From: Phytohabitans sp052068095
GTDB lineage: Bacteria; Actinomycetota; Actinomycetes; Mycobacteriales; Micromonosporaceae
Direction of reading: 5' to 3'
Length of the DNA stretch: 64,000 nucleotides
NCBI RefSeq assembly: GCF_052068095.1
Contig: NZ_JBQHDG010000014.1
Location: forward strand, 186,001 to 250,000
The translations under genes were made by a program, and so were the position numbers. The notes beneath the pieces are model-generated. The model saw only the letters and a list, made by a program, of their open reading frames with translations, had not been told where the DNA came from and ran no database searches. Shown here in pieces: positions 15,000 through 23,012 of the stretch (within the stretch, counting starts at the first letter, position 1; every line of letters begins with the position of its first letter).

Positions 15000-15866
15000 C
15001 TAAACGGCGGCAACGGCCTGGCGGCCGACCTCCTCGCAAAGCGCGGTGCCGTAGTCGAAGCCGAGCGTGCCCGGGTAGCGGACCAGTACGCCGAGCACCC
15101 ACTCGCCGGTGATCGCGAGGCAGCTGATGTGCCACAGCTTGTCCTCGTCGCGCAGGAGCCAGCCGTTCTTGATCGCCACGCGGCCGGGGTCGGGGAGGGT
15201 GAGCCGCACGCCGAAGTCGCCGGCGCCGCGTACCTGGCGCATCTGGTCCAGCAACCAGTCCGTCCACCGTGGACCCGCCGCCCGCCCGTCCGCGATGCAG
15301 GCGCCGAGCCGTACGGTGTCCCGCGCGGAGATCGTGGTCTTGCTCCACCACTCGCCGTACGCGCTGCTCTCGGTGAGCCCGCAACTCGCGATCAGCCGCT
15401 CGATCGAGGCCCGGCGCCCGACCGCCTCGAACAGCGCCTCCGCGGCCGCGTTGTCGCTGTCCCGGATCATGATGGTGAGCTGGCGCAGCCGCGCCTCGCT
15501 GATCTCCCCGTCCGCTGCCATCCGCAGGTAGTCGGCCGCGATCCAGGCCTTGACCATCGACATCGTGTCGCTGGGTGCGGCGAGGTTGGCCGAGCCGCTG
15601 ATCCTGCCGGTGCCGCGGTCGAGCAATGCCCAGGAGAGGAAGCCGGCGTGTTCGACGTGGACCCGCGGTGGCGGTGGCGCCGGCGAAGGCACCGCCGCCC
15701 GGTCCGCTCCGGAGACCCAGCGGGGCACCGCCGCACCCTCGCTGGTGCTCACCGTCGCGACCAGGGCGACGGTGGTCAGCGCGGCTGCTACGTACGCCGC
15801 CGCGAGCCACCCTTGACCGAGCCGTGCGCGGTGCTTTCCCCGCCCGTTTGGCCTGTGTGAAACCAC
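15000..15866 (-). CDS. Class A beta-lactamase-fold serine hydrolase, membrane anchored
   Basis: A 288-residue protein with one N-terminal membrane segment (WLAAAYVAAALTTVALVATV), a Pro/Ala-rich linker (PSPAPPPPRV) and an outside catalytic domain. The SxxK motif is SMVK, the second motif is SDN in RDSDNAAAE, and the third is IKNG in place of KTG. This is the pattern of penicillin-binding/class A beta-lactamase-like hydrolases common in actinobacteria; the missing Glu of a lactamase omega loop and the altered KTG argue against true lactamase activity. The GTG start at 15866 is the first in frame. Confidence 0.8.
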   Translation of the reverse strand: MVSHRPNGRGKHRARLGQGWLAAAYVAAALTTVALVATVSTSEGAAVPRWVSGADRAAVPSPAPPPPRVHVEHAGFLSWALLDRGTGRISGSANLAAPSDTMSMVKAWIAADYLRMAADGEISEARLRQLTIMIRDSDNAAAEALFEAVGRRASIERLIASCGLTESSAYGEWWSKTTISARDTVRLGACIADGRAAGPRWTDWLLDQMRQVRGAGDFGVRLTLPDPGRVAIKNGWLLRDEDKLWHISCLAITGEWVLGVLVRYPGTLGFDYGTALCEEVGRQAVAAV

Positions 15867-16091
15867 GTGAGTTCAACGAGGCAGGAGTGCTGGTAGGGGC
15901 GGCAGGATGCCGGGTGACGACCCGGGTGTCCGTTTTGGGGTAGTGCGCGGGCGGGGGTCCTCGTGTAGCGTGCGATTTCGGCCGCTGTGTTCGACGGACC
16001 ACCCCGGACCACGGATCGGCGGCCCCGGCCAAGCAGACAGTTCGGCCGGGGGTTGTCGAACCCAGCACCATCGAAGTGAGGGAAGTGCACC

Positions 16092-16295
16092 GTGGCACAG
16101 GGCACCGTCAAGTGGTTCAACAGCGAAAAGGGCTACGGCTTCATCGCGGTAGACGGCGGTCAGGACGTCTTCGTCCACTTCTCGGCGATCGAGATGGACG
16201 GATACAAGGCGTTGGACGACGGCCAGCGCGTGGAGTTCGAGATCGCTCAGGGCCAGAAGGGGCCACAGGCCGAGAAGGTTCGGGTCATCGCCTGA
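16092..16295 (+). CDS. Cold-shock domain protein
   Basis: A 67-residue single cold-shock domain: GTVKWFNSEKGYGFI includes RNP1 (KGYGFI), DVFVHF is RNP2, and the C-terminal strand is GPQAEKVRVI. Such proteins bind single-stranded RNA and DNA and melt structures in mRNA. GAGGGAAGTGCACC just upstream supplies the ribosome site. A ~220-base leader lies between it and the divergent serine hydrolase gene; long leaders are usual for csp genes. A strong terminator follows. Confidence 0.95.
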   Translation: MAQGTVKWFNSEKGYGFIAVDGGQDVFVHFSAIEMDGYKALDDGQRVEFEIAQGQKGPQAEKVRVIA

Positions 16296-16313
16296 GCCGC
16301 CCAGTAACGCGTT

Positions 16314-16353
16314 GAGGCGGGGCACCGGTATCCGGCCCCGCCTCCCAGCTTTT
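16314..16353 (+). terminator. Intrinsic terminator of the cold-shock gene
   Basis: A 10-base-pair perfect stem, GAGGCGGGGC (16314-16323) with GCCCCGCCTC (16335-16344), closes an 11-base loop and is followed by CCAGC and a TTTT run (16350-16353). Confidence 0.85.
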
Positions 16354-16398
16354 CTAGTGCGGCTTTTCCCAGCCCTCATCGCCCGTTCACCGGACGCG

Positions 16399-16425
16399 CT
16401 TGCACTCCCTAGGGGAGAGTGCTAA
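16399..16425. promoter_or_regulatory. CIRCE element 1 (HrcA operator)
   Basis: CTTGCACTC, nine bases, then GAGTGCTAA. The inner six bases of each arm (GCACTC/GAGTGC) pair perfectly and the spacing is the exact CIRCE spacing. HrcA binding here represses the downstream groEL until heat shock. Confidence 0.92.
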
Positions 16426-16433
16426 ACAGGTTG

Positions 16434-16460
16434 TTGGCACTCGCGGCATGTGAGTGCCAA
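16434..16460. promoter_or_regulatory. CIRCE element 2 (HrcA operator)
   Basis: A perfect 9-base inverted repeat TTGGCACTC-N9-GAGTGCCAA, eight bases after the first CIRCE. Two tandem elements before groEL are known in actinobacteria and imply tight HrcA control. The hrcA gene is not in this window. Confidence 0.95.
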
Positions 16461-16620
16461 ATGGTCGGGGCGGTGGGGCCGCGGTCGTGCGCACCTCAGA
16501 TGGTGACGCGGCACGTGGCCGGTCGTCGCGGGCTATCCGGCCCGGCCGACGGAAGGTCGCTGCGCGCTTCGAGCCTGAGGCCCGGAGTGCCGTGGATGTC
16601 CAGCTGGAGGACAACGCCGT

Positions 16621-18243
16621 ATGGCCAAGATTATCGCGTTCGACGAGGAGGCGCGCCGCGGCCTTGAGCGGGGCATGAACACCCTCGCCGACGCCGTAAA
16701 GGTGACGCTGGGCCCGAAGGGCCGCAACGTCGTGCTCGAGAAGAAGTGGGGCGCGCCCACCATCACCAACGATGGTGTGAGCATCGCCAAGGAGATCGAG
16801 CTCGAGGACCCCTACGAGAAGATCGGCGCGGAGCTGGTCAAGGAGGTCGCGAAGAAGACCGACGACGTGGCCGGTGACGGCACGACGACGGCGACCGTCC
16901 TGGCCCAGGCGCTGGTCCGCGAGGGCCTGCGCAACGTGGCTGCCGGCGCCAACCCGATGGCCCTCAAGCGGGGCATCGAGGCGGCCGTCGCCAACGTCGC
17001 GGAGGAGCTGGCGAAGCTCGCCAAGGACGTCGAGACCAAGGAGCAGATCGCCTCCACCGCGTCGATCTCGGCCGGTGACGCCACCGTTGGCGAGATCATC
17101 GCCGAGGCGATGGACAAGGTCGGCAAGGAAGGCGTCATCACCGTCGAGGAGAGCAACACCTTCGGCCTCGAGCTCGAGCTCACCGAGGGCATGCGCTTCG
17201 ACAAGGGCTACATCTCGCCGTACTTCTGGACCGACGCCGAGCGGATGGAGGCCGTCCTCGACGACCCCTACATCCTGATCGTCAACAGCAAGATCTCGTC
17301 GGTGAAGGACCTGCTGCCGATCCTCGAGAAGGTCATGCAGTCGGGCAAGCCGCTCGCGATCATCGCCGAGGACGTCGAGGGCGAGGCGCTGGCCACCCTG
17401 GTCGTCAACAAGGTGCGCGGCACGTTCAAGTCCGTCGCCGTGAAGGCGCCCGGCTTCGGCGACCGCCGCAAGGCGATGCTGACCGACATCGGCATCCTCA
17501 CCGGCGGTCAGGTCATCAGCGAGGAGGTCGGGCTCAAGCTCGACGCCGCCTCGCTCGACCTGCTGGGCCGCGCCCGCAAGGTCGTGGTGACCAAGGACGA
17601 GACCACGATCGTCGACGGTGCCGGTGACGCCGACCAGATCCAGGGCCGGGTCAACCAGATCCGCGCCGAGATCGAAAAGAGCGACTCCGACTACGACCGC
17701 GAAAAGCTCCAGGAGCGCCTGGCCAAGCTGGCCGGCGGTGTCGCGGTCATCAAGGTCGGCGCGGCCACCGAGGTCGAGCTCAAGGAGCGCAAGCACCGCA
17801 TCGAAGACGCGGTCCGCAACGCCAAGGCCGCCGTCGAAGAGGGCATCGTCCCGGGTGGCGGCGTCGCGCTGGTGCAGGCCGGCAAGAGCGCCTTCGACAA
17901 GCTCGACCTGGTCGGCGACGAGGCCACCGGCGCCACGATCGTGAAGATCGCGCTCGACGCGCCGCTGCGCCAGATCGCCGTCAACGCCGGCCTCGAGGGT
18001 GGCGTCGTGGTGGAGAAGGTGCGCAACCTGGACACCAACCACGGCCTCAACGCGGCCACCGGTGAGTACGTCGACCTGCTGGCGGCGGGCATCATCGACC
18101 CGGCCAAGGTGACCCGTTCGGCGCTTCAGAACGCGGCGTCGATCGCGGCCCTGTTCCTCACCACCGAGGCTGTGGTGGCGGACAAGCCGGAGAAGGAGAA
18201 GGCCCCGGCGGGTGCGCCCGGCGGCGGTGACATGGACTTCTGA
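16621..18243 (+). CDS. groEL: 60-kDa chaperonin GroEL (groEL2-type, without groES)
   Basis: A 540-residue type I chaperonin covering equatorial, intermediate and apical domains (VTLGPKGRNVVL, AGDGTTTATV at the ATP site, VEEGIVPGGGVAL). The C-terminus ends GGGDMDF, not the GGM repeat of E. coli or the His-rich tail of actinobacterial GroEL1, which points to the GroEL2 class. No groES precedes it, as is usual for this copy; a GroES-like gene lies ~13 kb away at 30647-30985. Ribosome site GGAG at 16605-16608. Two CIRCE elements upstream show HrcA heat-shock control, and a strong hairpin terminator follows. Confidence 0.97.
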   Translation: MAKIIAFDEEARRGLERGMNTLADAVKVTLGPKGRNVVLEKKWGAPTITNDGVSIAKEIELEDPYEKIGAELVKEVAKKTDDVAGDGTTTATVLAQALVREGLRNVAAGANPMALKRGIEAAVANVAEELAKLAKDVETKEQIASTASISAGDATVGEIIAEAMDKVGKEGVITVEESNTFGLELELTEGMRFDKGYISPYFWTDAERMEAVLDDPYILIVNSKISSVKDLLPILEKVMQSGKPLAIIAEDVEGEALATLVVNKVRGTFKSVAVKAPGFGDRRKAMLTDIGILTGGQVISEEVGLKLDAASLDLLGRARKVVVTKDETTIVDGAGDADQIQGRVNQIRAEIEKSDSDYDREKLQERLAKLAGGVAVIKVGAATEVELKERKHRIEDAVRNAKAAVEEGIVPGGGVALVQAGKSAFDKLDLVGDEATGATIVKIALDAPLRQIAVNAGLEGGVVVEKVRNLDTNHGLNAATGEYVDLLAAGIIDPAKVTRSALQNAASIAALFLTTEAVVADKPEKEKAPAGAPGGGDMDF

Positions 18244-18285
18244 TCCCTACCTGTGCTCAGGTGAGGGTCAACCTGTCCTAAATGG

Positions 18286-18316
18286 AGGGGCGAGCCGGTT
18301 AACCCGGCTCGCCCCT
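18286..18316 (+). terminator. Intrinsic terminator after groEL
   Basis: A perfect 13-base-pair stem, AGGGGCGAGCCGG (18286-18298) with CCGGCTCGCCCCT (18304-18316), and a 5-base loop. It is followed by TCGCTATTT. Being symmetric, it can also serve the convergent small gene that ends at 18383. Confidence 0.9.
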
Positions 18317-18382
18317 TCGCTATTTGGTCAGCGCTCGCGTCGCTTGCGCGGCGGCCGTGCGCCGCGGCCGGCTTTACCGGCG

Positions 18383-18700
18383 TCAGCGACGTGGCTGGTT
18401 GCGCTGCTTATCCGCCCGCGACATCGGCTTCGGCGGCATGTCCTCAGTGGACGCCTGAGGCCCGCTCATCTCGCGGGGCTGTCCGGTTCGCGGCTGGTTG
18501 TGCTGGTTGGGCTGTGGCGAATTCGCGTCCCGCCTGGTCGCCATGTCCGGCCGCTCCGGGCGGTCCGACCGGTCTGGTCGGGCCGCGCCCGGTGGGAGGC
18601 TCTGGTCGAGCCTGCCCCCAGCCGTCTCGGCCGGCGTCTGGGCCATACGGGACTTCGCCACGGTTTGGAGATCGTCCTTCGGTCGCTTTTCCTTGGCCAT
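18383..18700 (-). CDS. Small disordered hydrophilic protein
   Basis: A 105-residue protein rich in Pro, Gln, Arg, Asp and Asn, with no hydrophobic core: MAKEKRPKDDLQTVAKSRMA, then GGRLDQSLPPG, several D/R pairs, and the tail MSRADKQRNQPRR. It is almost surely disordered. The start is well supported by a very strong ribosome site (AAGGAGGAGATC directly before ATG 18700), so it is a real gene even though no family is recognised. It is convergent with groEL and shares its terminator. Possible roles in stress or nucleic-acid binding are speculation. Confidence 0.65.
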   Translation of the reverse strand: MAKEKRPKDDLQTVAKSRMAQTPAETAGGRLDQSLPPGAARPDRSDRPERPDMATRRDANSPQPNQHNQPRTGQPREMSGPQASTEDMPPKPMSRADKQRNQPRR

Positions 18701-18840
18701 GATCTCCTCCTTCCACGGGCAACGTTATGGGCCGGTAGGGAGGCTCGCGGAGAAACGAGACTATCGATCCGGATGCGCCCGATGCCCGTTTTCGACGGCC
18801 GGTCCGGGCCGTAAGGCGGATCCAACCCAAGACACAGACC

Positions 18841-18982
18841 TGAGCTACCGCGATGTCCGCCGTGGTCCAGACCGCTGCTCCCGATGGCCGCGCGGGCATC
18901 AGGGGGTAACCGCGACCAACGGCGGACGGGTGAGGCCGCGGGAGCAACGGCGTGGACCACGACGGACATCGCGGTAGCTCAA
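18841..18982. repeat. Long inverted repeat, family A (two inverted copies)
   Basis: The left arm (18841-18883) begins TGAGCTACCGCGATGTCCGC and the right arm (18939-18982) ends GGACATCGCGGTAGCTCAA; the ~43-base arms pair with few mismatches around a ~55-base centre. The stretch 18914-18982 reappears almost unchanged at 40059-40126. It lies in the ~410-base gap (18701-19114) between two divergent genes; outside the repeat the gap holds no gene. Likely a mobile or structural palindromic repeat. Confidence 0.8.
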
Positions 18983-19114
18983 CTCGGCGGCGTGGTTGCG
19001 ATAAACCGCAACCATTACGCGTGATTGGCCCGCCAAGATCGCTTGACGGCTCGGCTCGTGGATAGGGTGGCCGGACCGATGAGTTCGAGTGGCTATCACG
19101 TGGGGAGATGCGTC

Positions 19115-19726
19115 ATGAGGAAGATCAGCGCTGGGCTTTTCATCTCGCTCGACGGTGTCGTCGAGGCGCCGGACCAGTGGCACTTCCCGTACTTCAACGA
19201 CGAGATGGGCGTGGCGGTCGACGGGCAGCTGGGTGCGGCCGACACGCTGCTGATCGGCCGGGTGACGTACGACAGCTTCGCCGGTGCGTGGCCGGAGCGG
19301 GAGACCGCGGGTGACGAGGACGCGCTGTTCGCCAAGAAGCTCGGCGACATGCGCAAGATCGTGGTGTCGCGGCAGCCGCTGGAGTTCACCTGGCGCAACT
19401 CGGAGCTGCTCCAGGGCGACCTTGTCGAGGCGGTGACCGCGCTGAAGAACGAGCCGGGCGACGGCGCGATCGGCATGAGCGGGTCGGTCTCGGTCGTGCG
19501 CCAGCTGCTCGCGGCGGGCCTGATCGACGAGCTGCACCTGCTGGTGCACCCGATCGCCGTGCGCAAGGGCATGCGGCTCTTCGACGAGGGCGACGCTCCC
19601 ATCCCGCTCGACCTCTTGTCGTCCGCGACGTTCACGACCGGCGTGCTCTACCTCGTCTACGGGCCGGGCCAGGCGCGCGAAGGTGGCTACGAGGAGGCTC
19701 GGGCGCAGCTCCCCGCGGAGTCATAG
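19115..19726 (+). CDS. RibD C-terminal/dihydrofolate-reductase-like protein
   Basis: A 203-residue protein of the RibD-C (DHFR-fold) family: MRKISAGLFISLDGVVEAP is the standard N-terminus, DTLLIGRVTYDSFAGAWP carries the NADPH-site Gly-Arg, and IGMSGSVSVVRQLLAAGLID is the nucleotide-contact loop. Members are NADPH-dependent reductases of unknown substrate, often loosely annotated as dihydrofolate reductase. The chosen ATG follows GGGGAGA at good distance; an upstream GTG at 19025 would run into the intergenic repeat side and lacks conservation. The stop overlaps the convergent GNAT gene. Confidence 0.85.
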   Translation: MRKISAGLFISLDGVVEAPDQWHFPYFNDEMGVAVDGQLGAADTLLIGRVTYDSFAGAWPERETAGDEDALFAKKLGDMRKIVVSRQPLEFTWRNSELLQGDLVEAVTALKNEPGDGAIGMSGSVSVVRQLLAAGLIDELHLLVHPIAVRKGMRLFDEGDAPIPLDLLSSATFTTGVLYLVYGPGQAREGGYEEARAQLPAES

Positions 19727-20623
19727 CTGCTTGCGGTAGAGGAAGAACACGCGCTCGATCCGGGCGCCCACGGCTGACGCGTAGAAGGGCACCGGGCCCA
19801 CCCATCCGATCTGGGCCTGCTCGTAGCCGGCGTCGCGCAGGTCGCGGAGGCATCGGCGGAGCAGCACGCCGCCGATGCCGAGGCCCTGCGCGGCCGGCGC
19901 GGTGCCCATCGGGCCAAACCAGCTCGGCCGCGACGAGCCGTAGGCGGCGAACCCGAGCACTTCCGCCTCGCGGAGCGCGATGTGGCAGCCGGCGCCCGGC
20001 CGCCCGACCGAGTCGGAGACCTCGCCGGCCCAGCTGTCGCTGAAGTTGGCTTCGGCGAAGTCGACGAGCGCGGGTACGTCGCCCGGCTCCGCGCGCCGGA
20101 TCGTGACGCCGCTCGCGGCCAGGCGCTCCTCGGCGGCCTCGGTGGGGCGGAGGCCGGTGAGGTCGGCCGTCATGTTCCAGGCGGTGCGGTCCTGCTCGTA
20201 CCCGAGGGCGGTGGCGGCGCACACCGCCGGCGTGTAGCGGACGTCGATGCCCGGCCAGGCGTAGTACGGCGGGTTGCCGGCCAGCAGCACCTCGACCGCG
20301 CCCCGGCCGGCCAGCGCGCCCTCGGCGCGGACCAGCAGCGCCCGCCCGATGCCCTGCCGCCGGGCGGCCGGCCGCACCGCGATCAGGTCGACATGGCCGA
20401 TCGAGTCGTCACGCTGCGAGCTCGACCCGAGCACCACGCCGGCGAGCTCGCCGTCCGCGGTGGCGACGAAGCCGATCCCCGGCTGCTCGCGTATCCGGGC
20501 CACGATCCGGTCCGCCTCCGCGGCGTCTTCCGGCAGGTCCAGCGCCTCGCGGCAAAGGTCGACCACGGCGGGTACGTCGGCGTCGGTCAGGGCGGCGATC
20601 GAAAACTCCACGATCGCCGACAC
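19721..20623 (-). CDS. Two-domain GNAT acetyltransferase
   Basis: A 300-residue protein with two GNAT domains. The first carries IAVRPAARRQGIGRALLVRA (acetyl-CoA loop) and the second GTAPAAQGLGIGGVLLRRCL. The central linker holds NPPYYAWPGIDVRYTPAV. Both halves look intact; the substrate is unknown. It lies 10 bases after the start-proximal end of the membrane-subtilisin gene on the same strand (that gene ends at 20634), so the two may share a transcript, with this gene downstream. Confidence 0.82.
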   Translation of the reverse strand: MSAIVEFSIAALTDADVPAVVDLCREALDLPEDAAEADRIVARIREQPGIGFVATADGELAGVVLGSSSQRDDSIGHVDLIAVRPAARRQGIGRALLVRAEGALAGRGAVEVLLAGNPPYYAWPGIDVRYTPAVCAATALGYEQDRTAWNMTADLTGLRPTEAAEERLAASGVTIRRAEPGDVPALVDFAEANFSDSWAGEVSDSVGRPGAGCHIALREAEVLGFAAYGSSRPSWFGPMGTAPAAQGLGIGGVLLRRCLRDLRDAGYEQAQIGWVGPVPFYASAVGARIERVFFLYRKQL

Positions 20624-20633
20624 TAACCGGCGG

Positions 20634-22979
20634 TCAGGACGCCGTGCGCGCCGCCTGCACCGCGGCGTACGCGTCGACCATCCCAGCGCCGGTCACGTCG
20701 ACCGGGGCGCACTCGCCACTGCTGTCGCCGGGAGTGGCGGGCACCGCGGTGTCGCGCAGGATCTCGCGGGTACGGGTGAGGTCGCCGATCAGCCGCGGGT
20801 TGGCCGACCACATCAGCGCCACCACGCCGGCCACGTGCGGTGTCGCCATCGAGGTGCCGCTCAGCTCGGCGTACCCGCCGCCGGGCATCGCCGACAGGAT
20901 GTCCTCGCCGGGCGCCACCACGTCCGGCTTGGCGAGGTCGGCGCCGGTCGGCCCGCGGCTGGAAAACTGCGTGACCTCCTTGCGCCGGTCGACCGCGCCG
21001 ACGGTCTCCACGTCCGGGTACGGGGCGGGCGGGTCGTCGACCGAGCCGCAGAACGGGCCGGTGTTGCCGGCCGCGACCGCGAAGAAGACGCCGGCGGCCG
21101 CGAACGCCGCGGTCGCCGCGCGCAGCGCGCCCTCGTCACAGCCCTCGATCCGCGGGCAGCCCCACGAGTTTGTGAGGACGTGCGGGGCCCGCTCCGGCCG
21201 GCCGTCGGTGAAGGCGTTGCCCCCGAACGGGAACGGCGCCAGCATGAACTGCATGCAGTCGAGATAGCGGGCCGGGTTGCCGAGGTTGCGGTCGAGGTTG
21301 ACACAGCCGACCCACTGCGCGCCGGGCGCGACCCCGACGGTGCGGCCCACGGCCGAGCCGAGCGTGTGCGTGCCGTGGCCGCCCCGGTCGGTGGGCGTGC
21401 GGGTGCCGTTCCACGGGTCGTACCAGGAGTCGTCGCCGCCCCGGAAGTTGCCGGACAGCGCGGGATGCCGACCGTCCACACCGGAGTCCGAGGTGCCCAC
21501 CACCACGCCCGAGCCGTTGATGCCGAGCTGGGTGGCGGCACGGTCGGCGCCGATCAGCGAGATGTTCCACGGCGGGGCGGAGGGTGCGGGCTCATCGCCG
21601 TGCGCCACGCCGGGCTCGGCGGGCAGGGGGCGCAGCCGCTGGCTGAGCAGCACCCGGTCGACGTCGTGGCGCCGGGACAGCCACGCGCGGACGGCCGGCC
21701 CGCCGTCCACTTCCATGCCGTTGACGAGGTAGTACGGCGTGTAGTCCAGGTGCCAGCGGTCGAGCGTCTTACGCAGGTCGGCCTGGCTGCTCTGGGCATG
21801 CTCGACAAGCCGGCGGTAGACGTCGGCGACGCGCGCCTCGCGGCTCGCGGTGGCCACGCCGGTCAGGTCGGCCTGCGACTTGAGGATGACGAAGAGGCGT
21901 TCGCCGTGCAGGCCGGGCTGCCCCGGGCCCAGGTAGATCGCCCCACCGGTGATTGCGAGGAGCACGACCGCCCCCGCACCGACCCACCGTCCGGCGAGCC
22001 GGGTGCGTGCCAGCGTTGTGCCGGTTGACGCTCGCTCCGCTCCCGCAGTGCCCGGGGTGCTGGCAAGGTCCGCCCTCGTCGCTGCGCTCCTCGGGCCGGA
22101 CCTTGCCAGCACGAGGGCGTACCCGATGCCGATGACGAGTGCGACGGCGAGTGAGACGGCGGCGGCGATGGCCGCCCAGACGGGCAGATCCCGCCCGGTG
22201 CTGAGCAGCAGCGTGATTTCCTCCGGATCGGCGAACGCCAGCGGGCCCAGCGCGGCGACCGCGACCAGCGGCCCGGCGCCGCGCAGCGCGGCGGCCGCGA
22301 AACCCAGCGGCGGCAGCACCAGCATCGCGGCAAGCTGGGCGCCGGCCTGGCCCACGCCGGCGGCGAGCAGCAGGAGCGCGACACCGGCGATCAAGCCGCC
22401 GAGCACGACGCCGTAGCGCTCCCAGAAGCCGGCGTTCAGGATCGCGGCGGCGAGCCAGCCGACCGCCGCGGCCGCGAGCACCGCGAGCACCGTCTCCGCC
22501 AGCCCGCCGAGTGCGCCGATCCACAGCCAGGGGAGCAGGACGGCGAGCCCGCCGGCGAAGCCGAGAGCGGGCAGCGAGGGGCGGCCGTGCAGGAGAGCGG
22601 CGGCACCCGCGGCGGCGAGGGTGAAGAGGGCGAGGTAGAGCTCGTTGCGCGGCTCGGGCACCGCGCGCAGCAGGCCGAGGCCGGCGAGCGCGGCGGCGCC
22701 CATCAGCCACACGCGGCCGGCGGTGCGTATCGCGGGGGAGCGGGGTACGAACGCCAGGATGACCGCGGGCGTGCCGGCCAGCACCGCGTTGACGACCGCG
22801 ACGACCGGCCAGGTCCAGGTCGGCGTGTCCAGCCCGGTCACCAGCAGCACCTGGTCGGCCAGCCAACCCACCGCCTGGCTCAGGACGGTCACCACGACCG
22901 CCCACACACCGATCGCCGCGGCGGCGGCCACCACCCACGGGCTGGTGGGCCTTTCTGGCACCGGGGAGGGATACGCCAT
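20634..22979 (-). CDS. Polytopic membrane protein fused to subtilisin (S8) protease
   Basis: A 781-residue protein. The first ~370 residues hold about ten hydrophobic segments (for example WVVAAAAAIGVWAVVVTVL and AVVLLAITGGAIYLGP). After a pro-region-like stretch (~390-460, FVILKSQADLTG) comes a complete S8 domain with Asp498 in SDSGVDG, His535 in GGHGTHTLG, the oxyanion Asn in AAGNTGPFC and Ser710 in SGTSMATPHVAG. The orientation of the last TM would place the protease outside. Fusion of a multi-span domain to a subtilisin is unusual. A 16-base inverted repeat sits inside the coding region at the loop after one membrane segment (22057-22112). Confidence 0.85.
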   Translation of the reverse strand: MAYPSPVPERPTSPWVVAAAAAIGVWAVVVTVLSQAVGWLADQVLLVTGLDTPTWTWPVVAVVNAVLAGTPAVILAFVPRSPAIRTAGRVWLMGAAALAGLGLLRAVPEPRNELYLALFTLAAAGAAALLHGRPSLPALGFAGGLAVLLPWLWIGALGGLAETVLAVLAAAAVGWLAAAILNAGFWERYGVVLGGLIAGVALLLLAAGVGQAGAQLAAMLVLPPLGFAAAALRGAGPLVAVAALGPLAFADPEEITLLLSTGRDLPVWAAIAAAVSLAVALVIGIGYALVLARSGPRSAATRADLASTPGTAGAERASTGTTLARTRLAGRWVGAGAVVLLAITGGAIYLGPGQPGLHGERLFVILKSQADLTGVATASREARVADVYRRLVEHAQSSQADLRKTLDRWHLDYTPYYLVNGMEVDGGPAVRAWLSRRHDVDRVLLSQRLRPLPAEPGVAHGDEPAPSAPPWNISLIGADRAATQLGINGSGVVVGTSDSGVDGRHPALSGNFRGGDDSWYDPWNGTRTPTDRGGHGTHTLGSAVGRTVGVAPGAQWVGCVNLDRNLGNPARYLDCMQFMLAPFPFGGNAFTDGRPERAPHVLTNSWGCPRIEGCDEGALRAATAAFAAAGVFFAVAAGNTGPFCGSVDDPPAPYPDVETVGAVDRRKEVTQFSSRGPTGADLAKPDVVAPGEDILSAMPGGGYAELSGTSMATPHVAGVVALMWSANPRLIGDLTRTREILRDTAVPATPGDSSGECAPVDVTGAGMVDAYAAVQAARTAS
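22057..22112. repeat. Perfect 16-bp palindrome inserted within the subtilisin gene
   Basis: GTGCTGGCAAGGTCCG (22057-22072) is followed after 24 bases by its exact complement (22097-22112). It encodes part of the loop ARSGPRSAATRADLAST and keeps the frame. It looks like a short palindromic element tolerated in a cytoplasmic loop. Confidence 0.8.
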
Positions 22980-23012
22980 GAGCGAAACAGTACGGCCGGT
23001 TACCGTGGACGG

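Noticed and set aside
16454..16678. Small ORF overlapping CIRCE 2 and the groEL start
   Set aside because: Out-of-frame reading of the leader and of groEL; Arg/Ala-rich, no ribosome site.
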